NCBI GenBank assembly: GCA_951812585.1
Contig: OX638318.1
Coordinates: forward strand, 2,416,380 to 2,480,379
Source: Rhodothermales bacterium
GTDB taxonomy: Bacteria > Bacteroidota > Rhodothermia > Rhodothermales > Bin80
Length of the DNA: 64,000 bases
Direction of reading: 5' to 3'
Made by a program: the position numbers and the translations under genes. The notes beneath the pieces are model-generated. The model made no database searches and was not told the DNA's origin. It worked only from the letters and a program-made list of their open reading frames with translations. This document shows, in pieces, positions 17,358 through 27,415 of the stretch. The stretch's first letter is position 1. The number at the start of each line of letters is the position of its first letter.

Positions 17358-20300
17358 ATGAATTTGTCCTCGGGTTCTTGCGCTACTAAGCTCTTCATTT
17401 CTGTTGCCGTTGCGCTTTTGATAGCGATGGCTCCCCAAGACCTTGTTGCCCAAGGCTCCCCTAACGTGTCTGTGGACGACGAGTACCTGCCGGGGCACCT
17501 GTGGGTGCGCTTCGTTGATGACGCTTTGCCGGTCACAGGAGGCGGCAGGACGGGCTATGCGGTGTTTGATCAATCGGCCGCCGCGTATGGGGTGTTCTCT
17601 GTAGAAAAAGGGTTTCCCTTCGTTGATGCTATGGCGCGTAACCGCAGACTTCTGGAGCATGCGGATGCCTTGCGTAGTGTCTATATCGTGCGTTACCGGG
17701 GACAGTATGCTGCCGGCATAGTAGCGGCAGAGCTCGCACGGGACCCTGCGGTGATCTATGCCGAACCGTACTACATCCGCCGCACGGTTGGGATGTTGCC
17801 TCCACCGGGCGTCGGAGCGTTGCCAGATGTCCCGAACGACCCCCTGTTCAAAGATGAAACATTCATGGCCAGGATGCGGATGACGGACGCTTGGGATGTG
17901 GTGAAGGGAGAAAGCGGAGATGTGGTAATCGCCATTGTCGATTCTGGGCCGCTTTGGCGGCATGAGGATCTGATCGACAATGTGTGGACGAATCCGGGAG
18001 AGGTTGCAGACAATGGCATTGACGACGACAACAACGGATTTGTGGATGATGTCCATGGCTGGAATTTCACCGATGATAAGCCCGATCCTACAGGTGCAGA
18101 CATTCAGGAACAGTGGCATGGCACACAGATGACGGGGGCCGCAGCCGCCGTGGCCGACAACGAGAAGGGCAGCGCCGGGACGAGTTGGAATGCGAGATTC
18201 ATGCCCATCAGCATCAGTTGTACAGGGATCCCAGGCAGTCTCTGCTATGCCTCGCAGGGCGTTGTATACGCGGCCATGAACGGCGCCGATATCATCAATG
18301 CCAGCTGGGGCGGCACCAGACCTGCGGCCACAGACTCGATAATCCTGCGGGTCCTAAGGGAAGAAGGAATCCTGATGGTGGCCTCGGCGGGCAATGCTGG
18401 GGTGAACATTGACGAAAAACCGTTCTACCCGGCAGCCTACCTTGAGACGCTTTCCGTAGGAGGCACTGCGTCTCATGCTGATGTGAATTTGTTGAATTTC
18501 GGCAGCACGGTGGATGTGTTCGCGGCTGCGCAAGGTGTTTATTCCACGTTTCCTCCTCCCTATCATTACCATACTACCGGCGGCACGTCGGGGGCCGCGG
18601 CACTGGTGTCCGGCATAGCTGCACTCGTCAAAACAATTCATCCGACATACACAGGTGACCAGATTCGCGAACAGCTTCGCTCGACGGCGGACAACATCGA
18701 CTCTGAGAACGCTCCGGAATTGCATGGACTGCTTGGACGCGGCCGGGTCAATGCCTATCGTGCGGTCACCGAGAGCGGATTTCCCGCAGTCCGGCTGACG
18801 GATTGGAATTGGATTGATTCGGGTGGCGACAGCAAAGACCTTCGCAGCTCAGAAACCATGACGATTACAGCGGAATTCACCAATTATCTTGCGGATGCCG
18901 AAGGGTTGACGCTCGAATTGGTCTCGGACAGTCCGCATATCACAGTCTCATCGGGTCCAGAGACTGTGGGTACCTTGGCGACCAACGAAAGCCACACGGC
19001 TACGTTCACTGCGGCCGTGGCGGACGACGCTCCTTACCGGACCCCAGTCGTGCTGAGGATTCGTGCGATATCTGGAACGTATGTGGACGAGTTGGCCGGG
19101 GCGTTGCCTTTTACCCTTAACCCAGCCCGGATAGCAAGCTTGAACAGTAATCCATGGACCATTTTAACTGTTACTAGCGAAGGCAACATCGGCTTCGTTG
19201 ATAACTGGCGTGATCCGCTGTCGATTCTGGGGCGTGGATGGTTAGCAAGAAGTGCAACCGATGGGCAGAAACCCATTCTTGTACAGGGTGGCCTGATCTT
19301 AGCCACAGGTCCTGGGAGTGTATCCGACTGCATGCCGCGTACAGGCACCTTTCTCGGTGGCTATAGGCCGCAAAATATTGATTTCCTTGAGAAGCCGGGC
19401 ACCGCTTTGTCGGTGGATTTCGGTGCAGTGACAGCTCGCGAGGCCAGAGTTGAGCTCACCGACCAGGGAGCAGACAATCCTATCGGCATCGAGATACTTC
19501 AGCGGACATACTTGGACGTTAATCCCGCAGCACCTTTTGACGGGTACGGCGATGTCATAGTACTCAGGTATACTCTCACCAATACCACCAACAGGACCAT
19601 TACAGATCTGCATGTCGGCATTTGGTCCGACTTTATCTTTCAGTCAGCAACGGATAGTGTGACCTTTGACGAGGGCAGGGGTATCGGGATTTTCATAGAC
19701 CATTTCGATAGTTCTGTCCAATTGGCAGGAACGAAAGTGTTAACAGCCGATGCCCCACTTCACCACGCAGCATTTGAGGGCTATGTTGATCGTAGATACG
19801 CTCTTGCGGATGCGGACCATTGGGCGATGCTCAGCGGAGGGATTCAGCCTCTGCCAGACCCCGGTGACAGCGGGATGCAAATGATAGGAGCAGGACCCTA
19901 CACGATCTTGCCTGGATCAAAGACCGAAGTAGCCTTCGCCCTAGTTACGGGCGTCAATCGGGAAAAGCTCTTCGAGCATGCCGACAGGGCGCAGACTCTG
20001 TGGGATGACGTGATAAGCACAGTTGATCAACCGGCACATGTGCAACTGATCCAAAATACTCTGGCGGATCCGGTTGACGTATATGTGAACGGCGCCCGTA
20101 TCCTCGATGATTGGGCAACGCAAATGGCGACGGGATTCAGGCAGTTTGACGCTGGCCCTCTGTTGATGGAGATAGTGCCTGCAGGAGACCCGGACAATGC
20201 GAATCCACTGGTCGCGGAGTCATTCGTTTTTGACATGAGTGAGTCGTACAACATTATTATCAACGGCAGTGGCGGCGCAGTCAGCCTGCTCGCTGTGGAC

Positions 20301-20969
20301 GATGTGCGTCGGCAGGCGGACGACGACGGCATGGCAGATTTCTATGTTGTTCACGGCGCCCAAGATCTCGACGCGGTGGACCTGCGACTATTGAACATGC
20401 ACGACAACGACGGTTGGCAAGTGCTGGCCGAAGACTTCAGCTTCAACACTGCGACATCCTACACGTCTATCGTGCCGGGCGTATACAACATTGAGGTAGC
20501 TGTCGACGGCAGCCAGGTTGGCGTGTACCAGTTCGACTTGCGGGAAGCCGCCGGGAAGTCCTTTATGCTTGGTTTGAGGGGTAGCGGCACGTCGGCGGCC
20601 GAAGGGGTCACGCTCATAGGCGTGCGCACTGACGGATCCGCATTTTATCCTATGGATGTCACGGATCATGAGGAAGACCCGGGTCTTCCGCTAGCATTCG
20701 CGCTTAGGGGTAACTACCCGAATCCATTTGCATCGTCTACGCGCATTTTATTTGATCTGCCGGCTCCGGCACGCGTTTCAGTGAAAGTCATTGACATGCT
20801 GGGTCGCACGGTAATGAGGCTGCCGCCCGTTGAAAGGGAGGCGGGGTCGTTGCGAAAGGTAGACCTTGACGCATCGCACTTGGCCTCGGGAACGTACATG
20901 TACAGCTTCGTCGCAGAGATGGCCACAAACACGGTGGTAGATAGCGACCGGATGGTGGTCGTCAAGTAA
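17358..20969 (+). CDS. Subtilisin-like (S8) serine protease with T9SS sorting domain
   Basis: A 1203-residue secreted protease. A signal peptide ends near LVAQG (residue 33). A prodomain-like region (about 38-140) is followed by the S8 catalytic domain (about 170-475). Its triad is Asp195 in AIVDSG, His254 in WHGTQM and Ser411 in GGTSGAAA, with oxyanion Asn346 in ASAGNAG. A Ca-loop-like NGIDDDNNGFVDD lies at 219-231. A long beta-rich middle precedes a C-terminal type IX sorting domain (about 1112-1203; NYPNPFASSTRI, DMLGRTVMRL, ASGTYMYSF, MVVVK). It is probably released or attached at the cell surface to degrade proteins. It follows the gene-poor region and appears to be its own unit. Confidence 0.93.
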   Translation: MNLSSGSCATKLFISVAVALLIAMAPQDLVAQGSPNVSVDDEYLPGHLWVRFVDDALPVTGGGRTGYAVFDQSAAAYGVFSVEKGFPFVDAMARNRRLLEHADALRSVYIVRYRGQYAAGIVAAELARDPAVIYAEPYYIRRTVGMLPPPGVGALPDVPNDPLFKDETFMARMRMTDAWDVVKGESGDVVIAIVDSGPLWRHEDLIDNVWTNPGEVADNGIDDDNNGFVDDVHGWNFTDDKPDPTGADIQEQWHGTQMTGAAAAVADNEKGSAGTSWNARFMPISISCTGIPGSLCYASQGVVYAAMNGADIINASWGGTRPAATDSIILRVLREEGILMVASAGNAGVNIDEKPFYPAAYLETLSVGGTASHADVNLLNFGSTVDVFAAAQGVYSTFPPPYHYHTTGGTSGAAALVSGIAALVKTIHPTYTGDQIREQLRSTADNIDSENAPELHGLLGRGRVNAYRAVTESGFPAVRLTDWNWIDSGGDSKDLRSSETMTITAEFTNYLADAEGLTLELVSDSPHITVSSGPETVGTLATNESHTATFTAAVADDAPYRTPVVLRIRAISGTYVDELAGALPFTLNPARIASLNSNPWTILTVTSEGNIGFVDNWRDPLSILGRGWLARSATDGQKPILVQGGLILATGPGSVSDCMPRTGTFLGGYRPQNIDFLEKPGTALSVDFGAVTAREARVELTDQGADNPIGIEILQRTYLDVNPAAPFDGYGDVIVLRYTLTNTTNRTITDLHVGIWSDFIFQSATDSVTFDEGRGIGIFIDHFDSSVQLAGTKVLTADAPLHHAAFEGYVDRRYALADADHWAMLSGGIQPLPDPGDSGMQMIGAGPYTILPGSKTEVAFALVTGVNREKLFEHADRAQTLWDDVISTVDQPAHVQLIQNTLADPVDVYVNGARILDDWATQMATGFRQFDAGPLLMEIVPAGDPDNANPLVAESFVFDMSESYNIIINGSGGAVSLLAVDDVRRQADDDGMADFYVVHGAQDLDAVDLRLLNMHDNDGWQVLAEDFSFNTATSYTSIVPGVYNIEVAVDGSQVGVYQFDLREAAGKSFMLGLRGSGTSAAEGVTLIGVRTDGSAFYPMDVTDHEEDPGLPLAFALRGNYPNPFASSTRILFDLPAPARVSVKVIDMLGRTVMRLPPVEREAGSLRKVDLDASHLASGTYMYSFVAEMATNTVVDSDRMVVVK

Positions 20970-21301
20970 CGCGAATTCTCGTTCGCAGTGAAAAGAAGCA
21001 CAATGCCACCTATTCACCGGTCCGACCGAAGCGCAATGTATAGACTGTTGCCTGACAGCCGGAAGCTTGACTAAACGGCGTAAGCGCATGCAGGATAAGT
21101 GGGACAACACGCTAGCGGCAAATCTGCGCTACGCCGGGTTAGCGATACTGGAAGTACGCTGCAGTTTTTGAAGGGCGGGAAGCAGGAGACACCGGAGGCC
21201 AAGCCCGCTGCCCAAGTCGGAGCACGGTTCAGTTAAATATATAATATATAATCGCCTTAATTTGGGACACGATTTCCTTGCAAGCTGCTGACTGCACAAA
21301 G
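20970..21301. other. Intergenic region before the GH13 gene
   Basis: These 332 bp carry no recognisable gene. A short GCGAA/TTCGC hairpin sits right after the protease stop. The 3' part contains an unusually AT-rich run (21231-21260) that probably belongs to the promoter of the downstream gene. Confidence 0.5.
21231..21264 (+). promoter_or_regulatory. AT-rich promoter region of the GH13 gene
   Basis: An AT-only run of about 20 bp (AAATATATAATATATAAT) is followed by TTAATTTG at 21257-21264, one base away from a TAnnTTTG -7 box. In a GC-rich window such a run stands out. The -33 TTG is not visible. The start codon lies 37 bp downstream at 21302. Confidence 0.4.
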
Positions 21302-24205
21302 ATGGTCGACGCCGGAGCTTACTGCCAGGCGGCGCGTCGTTTGGTTTGTACCCTAATGCTCTTTTGCCTGGCAGCGGCTGTGCTGGCCCAGGATATGAAT
21401 GTCACCTTTCGCTGGATCCCGCCGGACGGTTCTCCGGTGGTACGGGCCTTCTTGCCCGGCGAGTTCAACGGTTGGGGCCCCAACAGCAACGGGTTCATTG
21501 CGCCGGGGGCTGCTTCGCAGATGGACTACGACTCAACATGGGCCCAGTGGCTCTACACCACGACGCTGCAGGCGGGGCAGACATACCAGTACAAGGTGCA
21601 TCTGCACTTCAATGCCACAGGCAGCCAAAACAGCTGGATCAGCGATCCGCTGAATGATCGCACCAATCCGAACGAGTACAACAATTCGGTTGTCACCATC
21701 GAGGATCCGATGGTGTTTCAGATGGCCAGGCAGCAAAACGCAGCGGGAGAGATTGTCGCGCTCTCAGCCGGCGTGTTCGGCTCGCATGCGATTACGGCAC
21801 TGCGGTTTGCGATAGATGGCATGGAGCAGGATGGCATGCCGCACTTCAAAGACGGGATCTTTCACTATGCGCTGCCGGCTCCCGCGCCGTGCGGCATGCA
21901 CTTTGCGCTGACAGCCACCGACTCAATGGGCACGGTGGTGCAAGCCGAGGTGGGGCGCATGGTCCCGACCATCGTGGATGCTAAACGTCCGGCAGGGCTG
22001 GAAGACGGGGTCACGTATCATGCGAGCGACCCTACGCAGGCCACGCTGTCCTTGTTTGCGCCCGGCAAGTGCTATGTCCATGTCATTGGAGACTTCAACA
22101 GCTGGCAGATTGATGATGCCTATCTGATGCAGCGCGATGCCGCCTCGCCCGACAGTGTGCACTGGTGGATTGAGCTGGAGAACCTGTCCGTGGGCGCCGA
22201 AATAGCATACCAGTATGTGGTGGACGGCACGCTGCGCATCGCTGATCTCTTTGCAGAAAAGATTCTGCACCCTTTGGACGACCGCCACATATTGCGCCGC
22301 ACTTACCCGAATCTCAAACCCTATCCAGACGGCTTGACCGACGGCGTCGTGTCGGTGATGGAAACGGCCCGCACACCCTACGCGTGGACGACCCCGGCTT
22401 TTGAGCCGCCCAAGCAGAGCGAACTGGTTATCTACGAACTTCTGGTACGCGATTTCCTTGCGGCACACGATTATGCTACGCTGACCGACACGCTGAATTA
22501 CCTGCAACGCCTAGGGATCAATGCCATTGAACTCATGCCGGTGGCTGAGTTCGGCGGTAATGTAAACTGGGGCTACCAGCCGAACTTCTACTTTGCGCCG
22601 GACAAGTACTACGGACCGGCGAACGATCTCAAACGGTTCGTCGACGCGGCACACGAGCGTGGCATCGCGGTAATCCTTGATGTGGTGTACAATCATGTGG
22701 ATCAGCCATCGCCCCTGGTGCTCCTGTACGGAGCTTCCGACAGCAACCGCTGGCTTAATATTCCGCCGCGGCACGCGTACAATGTGTTCTATGACCTGAA
22801 TCACGAGGATTCGTACACGCAGTATTGGCTGGATCGCGCGAATGCGTATTGGACGACTGAATTCAAGATTGACGGGTTCCGGTTTGATTTGTCCAAGGGC
22901 ATGACGCAGCGCAATACCGGATCGGATTTTGGCGCGTGGGCTTCCTATGATGCGTCGCGAATCAGGCTGCTGTCGCGCATGGCGGAACGCTTATGGGCGA
23001 TCAATCCGCATGCTTATGTGATTCTGGAGCACTTTGCTGTAAGTAGCGAAGAGCAGGCGCTGGCACGCTACGGCACCGAGCGTGGTCTGCCGGGGATGAT
23101 GCTCTGGAATAAGGTGTCCTATGCGTACGGCGAAGCCGTCATGGGCTACCACGATGACGGAGGGTCAGACTTCGCGAGAACATACTTCGGAGAGGGCGGA
23201 GGCGGCTGGGCATGGCCGCACACCATCACCTACATGGAAAGCCATGATGAGCAGTGGATGATGTACAAGATGCGCCGGTATGGGGCGTGCGAGGAGTCGC
23301 CCACGGGGGGCGCGGCCTGCAACCCCAATTTGCCGGGCAGCGCACTGAAGTACAATGTGCGCCGCCTGCCCGTGGCGCTGGATCGACTCAAGATGGCGGG
23401 CGCATTCTTCTTTCTGGTTCCGGGTCCGCGGATGATGTGGCAGTTCGGAGAACTTGGATACGGATTTGGCGAGCGCGGCGAAGAGTGCTTGCGCGGCGAT
23501 GACTGCCCGACCTTTGCGCCTGCTCGCACCGCGCCGAAACCGATTCGCTGGGATTACTACGACGATGTGCTGCGCGCCAAGCTCTACGGGGCCTGGTCGG
23601 CGCTTATCAACCTGCGGCAGCGGCATGAGGTCTTTCGCAGTCCGGAAACTGAGGTGACGCTGGATGTGGCGCATGCAGTCAAGCGTATTCACCTGTCGCA
23701 TCCGACTATGGAAGTTGAAATCACGGGCAACTTTGGGGTCAGACCGGCCCCGAACGCATCGCGAATTTCAACGCCGCCGCGCTTCTGGTATGACTTTTTC
23801 ACCGGCGACTCGCTGGATGTCACAGGCAACCGACCAGCCGTGCTGCAGCCCGGGGAGTTTCACATCTATTCGTCGGTACGGCTGGAAACGCCGCCGCAGG
23901 ACCTCGTCACCGTTGATGCCGAAACAAGTGAAAGTGCACCGGAGCATCTCATCCTGGAGGCCATTTATCCCAATCCCTTTGCCGGGCATGCCATGATAGC
24001 GTATACGCTGCCACGCGCGACCCACGTTCGACTGGAGGTCTTTGATATCCTGGGGCGCCGTGTGGCTTTGATCACTGATGGCTACCGGCGTATGGGCCGC
24101 CATGTTGCGCAGTTTGACGCTGCACAACTGCCTTCGGGTCTGTACATCTGCCGCTTGCTGACGGATGGCGAAACCCATACGCAGTCAATGCTGCATACGC
24201 GGTAG
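21302..24205 (+). CDS. Secreted GH13 alpha-amylase-family enzyme with T9SS sorting domain
   Basis: About 967 residues. The leader is followed by two N-terminal glycogen-binding-like sandwiches (FLPGEFNGWGPNSNG; later HVIGDFNSWQIDDAYL). The GH13 barrel has LDVVYNHV, nucleophile Asp529 (GFRFDLSKG), acid/base Glu576 (VILEHFA) and Asp649 (ESHDEQ). The domain order resembles branching-enzyme or debranching-type GH13 enzymes. The tail from about residue 885 is a type IX sorting domain (IYPNPFAGHAMIAY, VFDILGRRVAL, SGLYICRL). ATG 21302 is preferred over TTG 21278. Exact specificity (amylase, pullulanase or branching type) cannot be set from sequence alone. The next gene starts 8 bp later. Confidence 0.9.
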   Translation: MVDAGAYCQAARRLVCTLMLFCLAAAVLAQDMNVTFRWIPPDGSPVVRAFLPGEFNGWGPNSNGFIAPGAASQMDYDSTWAQWLYTTTLQAGQTYQYKVHLHFNATGSQNSWISDPLNDRTNPNEYNNSVVTIEDPMVFQMARQQNAAGEIVALSAGVFGSHAITALRFAIDGMEQDGMPHFKDGIFHYALPAPAPCGMHFALTATDSMGTVVQAEVGRMVPTIVDAKRPAGLEDGVTYHASDPTQATLSLFAPGKCYVHVIGDFNSWQIDDAYLMQRDAASPDSVHWWIELENLSVGAEIAYQYVVDGTLRIADLFAEKILHPLDDRHILRRTYPNLKPYPDGLTDGVVSVMETARTPYAWTTPAFEPPKQSELVIYELLVRDFLAAHDYATLTDTLNYLQRLGINAIELMPVAEFGGNVNWGYQPNFYFAPDKYYGPANDLKRFVDAAHERGIAVILDVVYNHVDQPSPLVLLYGASDSNRWLNIPPRHAYNVFYDLNHEDSYTQYWLDRANAYWTTEFKIDGFRFDLSKGMTQRNTGSDFGAWASYDASRIRLLSRMAERLWAINPHAYVILEHFAVSSEEQALARYGTERGLPGMMLWNKVSYAYGEAVMGYHDDGGSDFARTYFGEGGGGWAWPHTITYMESHDEQWMMYKMRRYGACEESPTGGAACNPNLPGSALKYNVRRLPVALDRLKMAGAFFFLVPGPRMMWQFGELGYGFGERGEECLRGDDCPTFAPARTAPKPIRWDYYDDVLRAKLYGAWSALINLRQRHEVFRSPETEVTLDVAHAVKRIHLSHPTMEVEITGNFGVRPAPNASRISTPPRFWYDFFTGDSLDVTGNRPAVLQPGEFHIYSSVRLETPPQDLVTVDAETSESAPEHLILEAIYPNPFAGHAMIAYTLPRATHVRLEVFDILGRRVALITDGYRRMGRHVAQFDAAQLPSGLYICRLLTDGETHTQSMLHTR

Positions 24206-24213
24206 CGCGGGTC

Positions 24214-26190
24214 ATGGAGGGTAAGCAGCGACCATCGCTTTCACCAGGCAAGCGTGTGCTTTTTATTGCGCTGATGTGGCTGTTGCCGCCCGGGTTCTTC
24301 GGCGCTTTGGAGGGCGGCTTGCGCCTCGCCGGGTACGGCGAAGCCTTGCCGATCTTTGTACCGGTGCGCGCGGCACCCGAGTACAGGATACTGAACAGGG
24401 AGATGGCTCGGCGCTATTTCTCGAACCTCCGTCGCGTACCAACAGGGATGCACGATGCCTTTATGGCCACAAAGGACAGCACCACGATTCGCGTCTTTGT
24501 TCAAGGAGGTTCCAGCGCTGCCGGGTATCCCTATTACTATGGGGGCAGCTTCAGCCGCATGCTGGAGCAGCGCTTGGCGCAGACCTATCCGCACCGGCGG
24601 ATTGAGGTTGTCAACATGGCCGTAGCCGCAGTCAACACGTATACGCTGCGGGATCAGGTGTCTGCCATCATGGCAGAGGATCCTGACGCCATTCTGATCT
24701 ACGCGGGGCACAACGAATTCTATGGCGCCCTAGGGGCCGGATCGGCGGAGTCGTTGGGCAGACAGCCATGGATGGTCAATCTGTACCTGCGCCTGCGGCC
24801 CTTGCGCACCGTGCAGCTCTTGCGCAATCTGCTGGGCACGGCCGCGGCGGTGGGCGCAGCCGAAGCCGAAGAAGCGCCGGAGGCCACCCTGATGGAGCGC
24901 ATGGTTCGGGATCAGACCATCCGGTACGGCTCGTCGCTCTATCGTGCAGGATTGCGACAGTTCAGGGTCAACCTCCGCGCAATTCTTACGCGGTACGAGG
25001 CGGCTGGCGTGCCCGTTTTCATAGGAACGCTGGCAAGCAATGAGCGTGCGCATGCGCCCTTTGCTAGCGTCCATGCACCGGACACCGACGAAATTGCTTG
25101 GCGGGCCGACTACGAATCGGCGCTTCGACTGGCTGCGGACCGTTCCATACGCGCCGGCGTGGCGGCTATGCGGGCGGTCATTGCAGCAGACAGCAGCGTT
25201 GCGCTCGGATTCTTTGCGCTCGGCGCAATGCTCGATGCCTTGGGCCAGTATGAAGAAGCGCGCGCGGCCTATCTCACGGCGAAGGATCACGACAATCTGC
25301 GATTTCGCGCTTCTGAGGATGTGAATGCCATCATTCGCGCGGAGGCGGTACGCGCGGGTGCCATTGTGGTGGAGACGCAGGCGCATCTGGCGGCCGCGGC
25401 TGAGGATGGCATCATCGGGTCCGATCTGATGCTGGAGCATCTGCATCCCAATCTGGAAGGATACTTCGTTCTGGCAGACGCGTACTATGAGGCTTTGTAC
25501 GCCTACGAAGTGGTTGAAGGCGCGCAGTATGTGCCCAGACCTGTCGCGCGCCGGGAGGTGCTGTATACGGCGGTGGACTCGCTGTTTGGGGAGCTGCGCG
25601 TCCGGCAGTTGATGAGCTCGTGGCCCTTCAAGCCGCTGGGATCGGTGCCGCCGCCCATGGACACAATCCAGGCCCGCACGCCAGAAGAAGGGCTTGCGCT
25701 TGCATATTTTCAACGCCGCATGGGTTGGTATGCCGCTACCGACAGCCTGCGCATGCTGTACGAATCGCGCGGCGACTTGCACAAAGCACTTCGTGCAGCC
25801 TTGGCACTGATTCAGCAGTATCCGTATCTGCCGCGGCCATACTCTCTGGCCGCCGATATCATGCTGCGGCAGCGGAGGTTTTCTGAGGCGCTGGTGTACT
25901 ACCAAGCGGCGGAAGAGCTGGAGCCAACGGCGCAGGTACAGTACATGATGGGTATGGTGCATGTGGCCACGGGCCGGCTGGCCCGTGCGCAGTCGCACCT
26001 GGAGCAAGCCGCCACAATGGATCCGCAAAACAGCGCCTACCTACTTCAACTTGCGCAGGTGTACCTTGCAAGCGGTCAGGTGGGCCAGGCGCGGTCGGCG
26101 GCCGCGCAGCTGCTGGCGGTGGCGCCGAACCATCCGCAGGGACGAAGACTCTTGCAGCTGATGACACCGGGCAGCACTGCGGTGGAGTAG
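24214..26190 (+). CDS. SGNH-hydrolase-like membrane protein with C-terminal TPR repeats
   Basis: A 658-residue protein. One N-terminal membrane segment (about 13-32) is followed by an SGNH/GDSL-type domain: block I QGGSSAAG with the probable nucleophile Ser100, block III AGHNEF with Asn167, and block V E408-H-L-H411-PN. Residues about 515-655 are tetratricopeptide repeats (SGDL-like ESRGDLHKALRAAL, RFSEALVYYQAAEEL, GRLARAQSHLEQAATMD). A further TPR-like unit sits at 325-360. The architecture suggests an esterase or acetyl-transfer step on a surface glycan within a larger assembly. It lies 8 bp after the GH13 gene, so it is probably co-transcribed. Confidence 0.82.
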   Translation: MEGKQRPSLSPGKRVLFIALMWLLPPGFFGALEGGLRLAGYGEALPIFVPVRAAPEYRILNREMARRYFSNLRRVPTGMHDAFMATKDSTTIRVFVQGGSSAAGYPYYYGGSFSRMLEQRLAQTYPHRRIEVVNMAVAAVNTYTLRDQVSAIMAEDPDAILIYAGHNEFYGALGAGSAESLGRQPWMVNLYLRLRPLRTVQLLRNLLGTAAAVGAAEAEEAPEATLMERMVRDQTIRYGSSLYRAGLRQFRVNLRAILTRYEAAGVPVFIGTLASNERAHAPFASVHAPDTDEIAWRADYESALRLAADRSIRAGVAAMRAVIAADSSVALGFFALGAMLDALGQYEEARAAYLTAKDHDNLRFRASEDVNAIIRAEAVRAGAIVVETQAHLAAAAEDGIIGSDLMLEHLHPNLEGYFVLADAYYEALYAYEVVEGAQYVPRPVARREVLYTAVDSLFGELRVRQLMSSWPFKPLGSVPPPMDTIQARTPEEGLALAYFQRRMGWYAATDSLRMLYESRGDLHKALRAALALIQQYPYLPRPYSLAADIMLRQRRFSEALVYYQAAEELEPTAQVQYMMGMVHVATGRLARAQSHLEQAATMDPQNSAYLLQLAQVYLASGQVGQARSAAAQLLAVAPNHPQGRRLLQLMTPGSTAVE

Positions 26191-26248
26191 GCGCAACAGC
26201 AACAGGGGCGCAGCGCAGGCACCTAAACGAACGCTGAAAGGGCGCGAC

Positions 26249-27349
26249 ATGCAGGCGGTCAGATACACGCAGTGGGATCCGGAGCGTCATGGACGGGCCA
26301 TGACGGACTTCGAACGGCTGCTTGACATTTTTCAGCAGCTCCTGCAGTACACTGCGGGAGACGCAGCCGAAGCGCTTCGCTGGCTCACAGAGCTTGACAA
26401 GGCGCATGGGCTGACCAGTGATGACTTCGGCATCGGCGATTTTATTGAAGAGCTCAAGAAGCAGGGTTACCTCAAGGAAGATGCCGCAGGCACCGTCGCG
26501 ATCACGGCGCGGACCGAGCGGGCCCTACGCCAACGTTCGCTTCAGGAGATCTTCCGGCAACTGCGCAAGAGCGGACGTGGGGCCCACCAGACACCCTATG
26601 CGGGTGCAGGCGACGAACGCCTTCCAGAAACGCGCGCCTGGCGCTTCGGGGATGATCCGCACCGGTTGGACATTACGGGTACGCTGTCAAACTCGTACCG
26701 CCGAGGGGGCATCAGGAACTGGACGCTTACTGAGGAAGACTACCGGATTTACGAGACAGACCACGCGACGCATCAGGCCACAGTACTCATGATTGATCTG
26801 TCGCATTCCATGGTCCTCTACGGCGAGGATCGCATCACACCGGCGCGCAAGACGGCCATGGCGCTGGCAGAGCTTATCCTGAGTCGGTACCGCCATGACA
26901 CGCTCGACATCGTCGCTTTTGGCAATGACGCCTGGGAGGTATCCATCAAGGACCTGCCGTACCTGAAGGTAGGGCCGTTCTACACTAACACGCGGGCGGG
27001 CCTGCAGCGCGCACGCGACATCCTGCGCAGGCGGCGCAACCGGAACCGGCAGATCTTCATGATCACCGATGGCAAGCCCAGCTGTCACAAAGAGCACGGG
27101 CGCATGTATCGCAATGCCTTCGGGCTTGACCGGAAAATTGTCAATAAGGTGCTGGATGAGGCGGTCCTATGCCGACGGGAGGGCATCACCATTACGACCT
27201 TTATGATTGCACGCGATCCGTACTTGCAGCGTTTTGTCCGCGATCTCACCGAAGCCAACCAGGGGCGCGCCTACTATGCCAGCCTGGAGCGACTCGGCGA
27301 GTTCATCTTTGAGGATTTTGTGCGCAACAGGCGCAAGCATTTGCGCTAA
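26249..27349 (+). CDS. VWA-domain protein
   Basis: A 366-residue cytosolic protein. The N-terminus VRYTQWDPERHG and the central LQEIFRQLRKSGRGAHQT are typical of a VWA family. The VWA domain (about 175-355) has an intact MIDAS: D-L-S-H-S followed by the Thr-Asp of MITDGKPS. Relatives usually act with an AAA+ MoxR- or Mg-chelatase-like ATPase. No such ATPase is in this window, so the partner must be elsewhere. The start at 26249 is supported by the conserved N-terminal motif. The exact role is not known. Confidence 0.85.
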   Translation: MQAVRYTQWDPERHGRAMTDFERLLDIFQQLLQYTAGDAAEALRWLTELDKAHGLTSDDFGIGDFIEELKKQGYLKEDAAGTVAITARTERALRQRSLQEIFRQLRKSGRGAHQTPYAGAGDERLPETRAWRFGDDPHRLDITGTLSNSYRRGGIRNWTLTEEDYRIYETDHATHQATVLMIDLSHSMVLYGEDRITPARKTAMALAELILSRYRHDTLDIVAFGNDAWEVSIKDLPYLKVGPFYTNTRAGLQRARDILRRRRNRNRQIFMITDGKPSCHKEHGRMYRNAFGLDRKIVNKVLDEAVLCRREGITITTFMIARDPYLQRFVRDLTEANQGRAYYASLERLGEFIFEDFVRNRRKHLR

Positions 27350-27415
27350 GCCGCCTTACGCGGCATGATGGCACCAAGAGCGGTGCTGTTTCTAACGCTT
27401 GCCTAATAAAAGGTC

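Noticed and set aside
16870-17389. Possible structured RNA or small genes in the gene-poor region
   Set aside because: No tRNA cloverleaf, tmRNA, SRP or RNase P core motifs and no conserved protein motif found by eye; left as unassigned sequence.
21086-21190. Short resemblance to part of 23S rRNA (GCAGGATAAGTGGGA)
   Set aside because: Only about 15 bases look alike; the following sequence does not continue the rRNA alignment and could not fold as the expected helices. Treated as chance.
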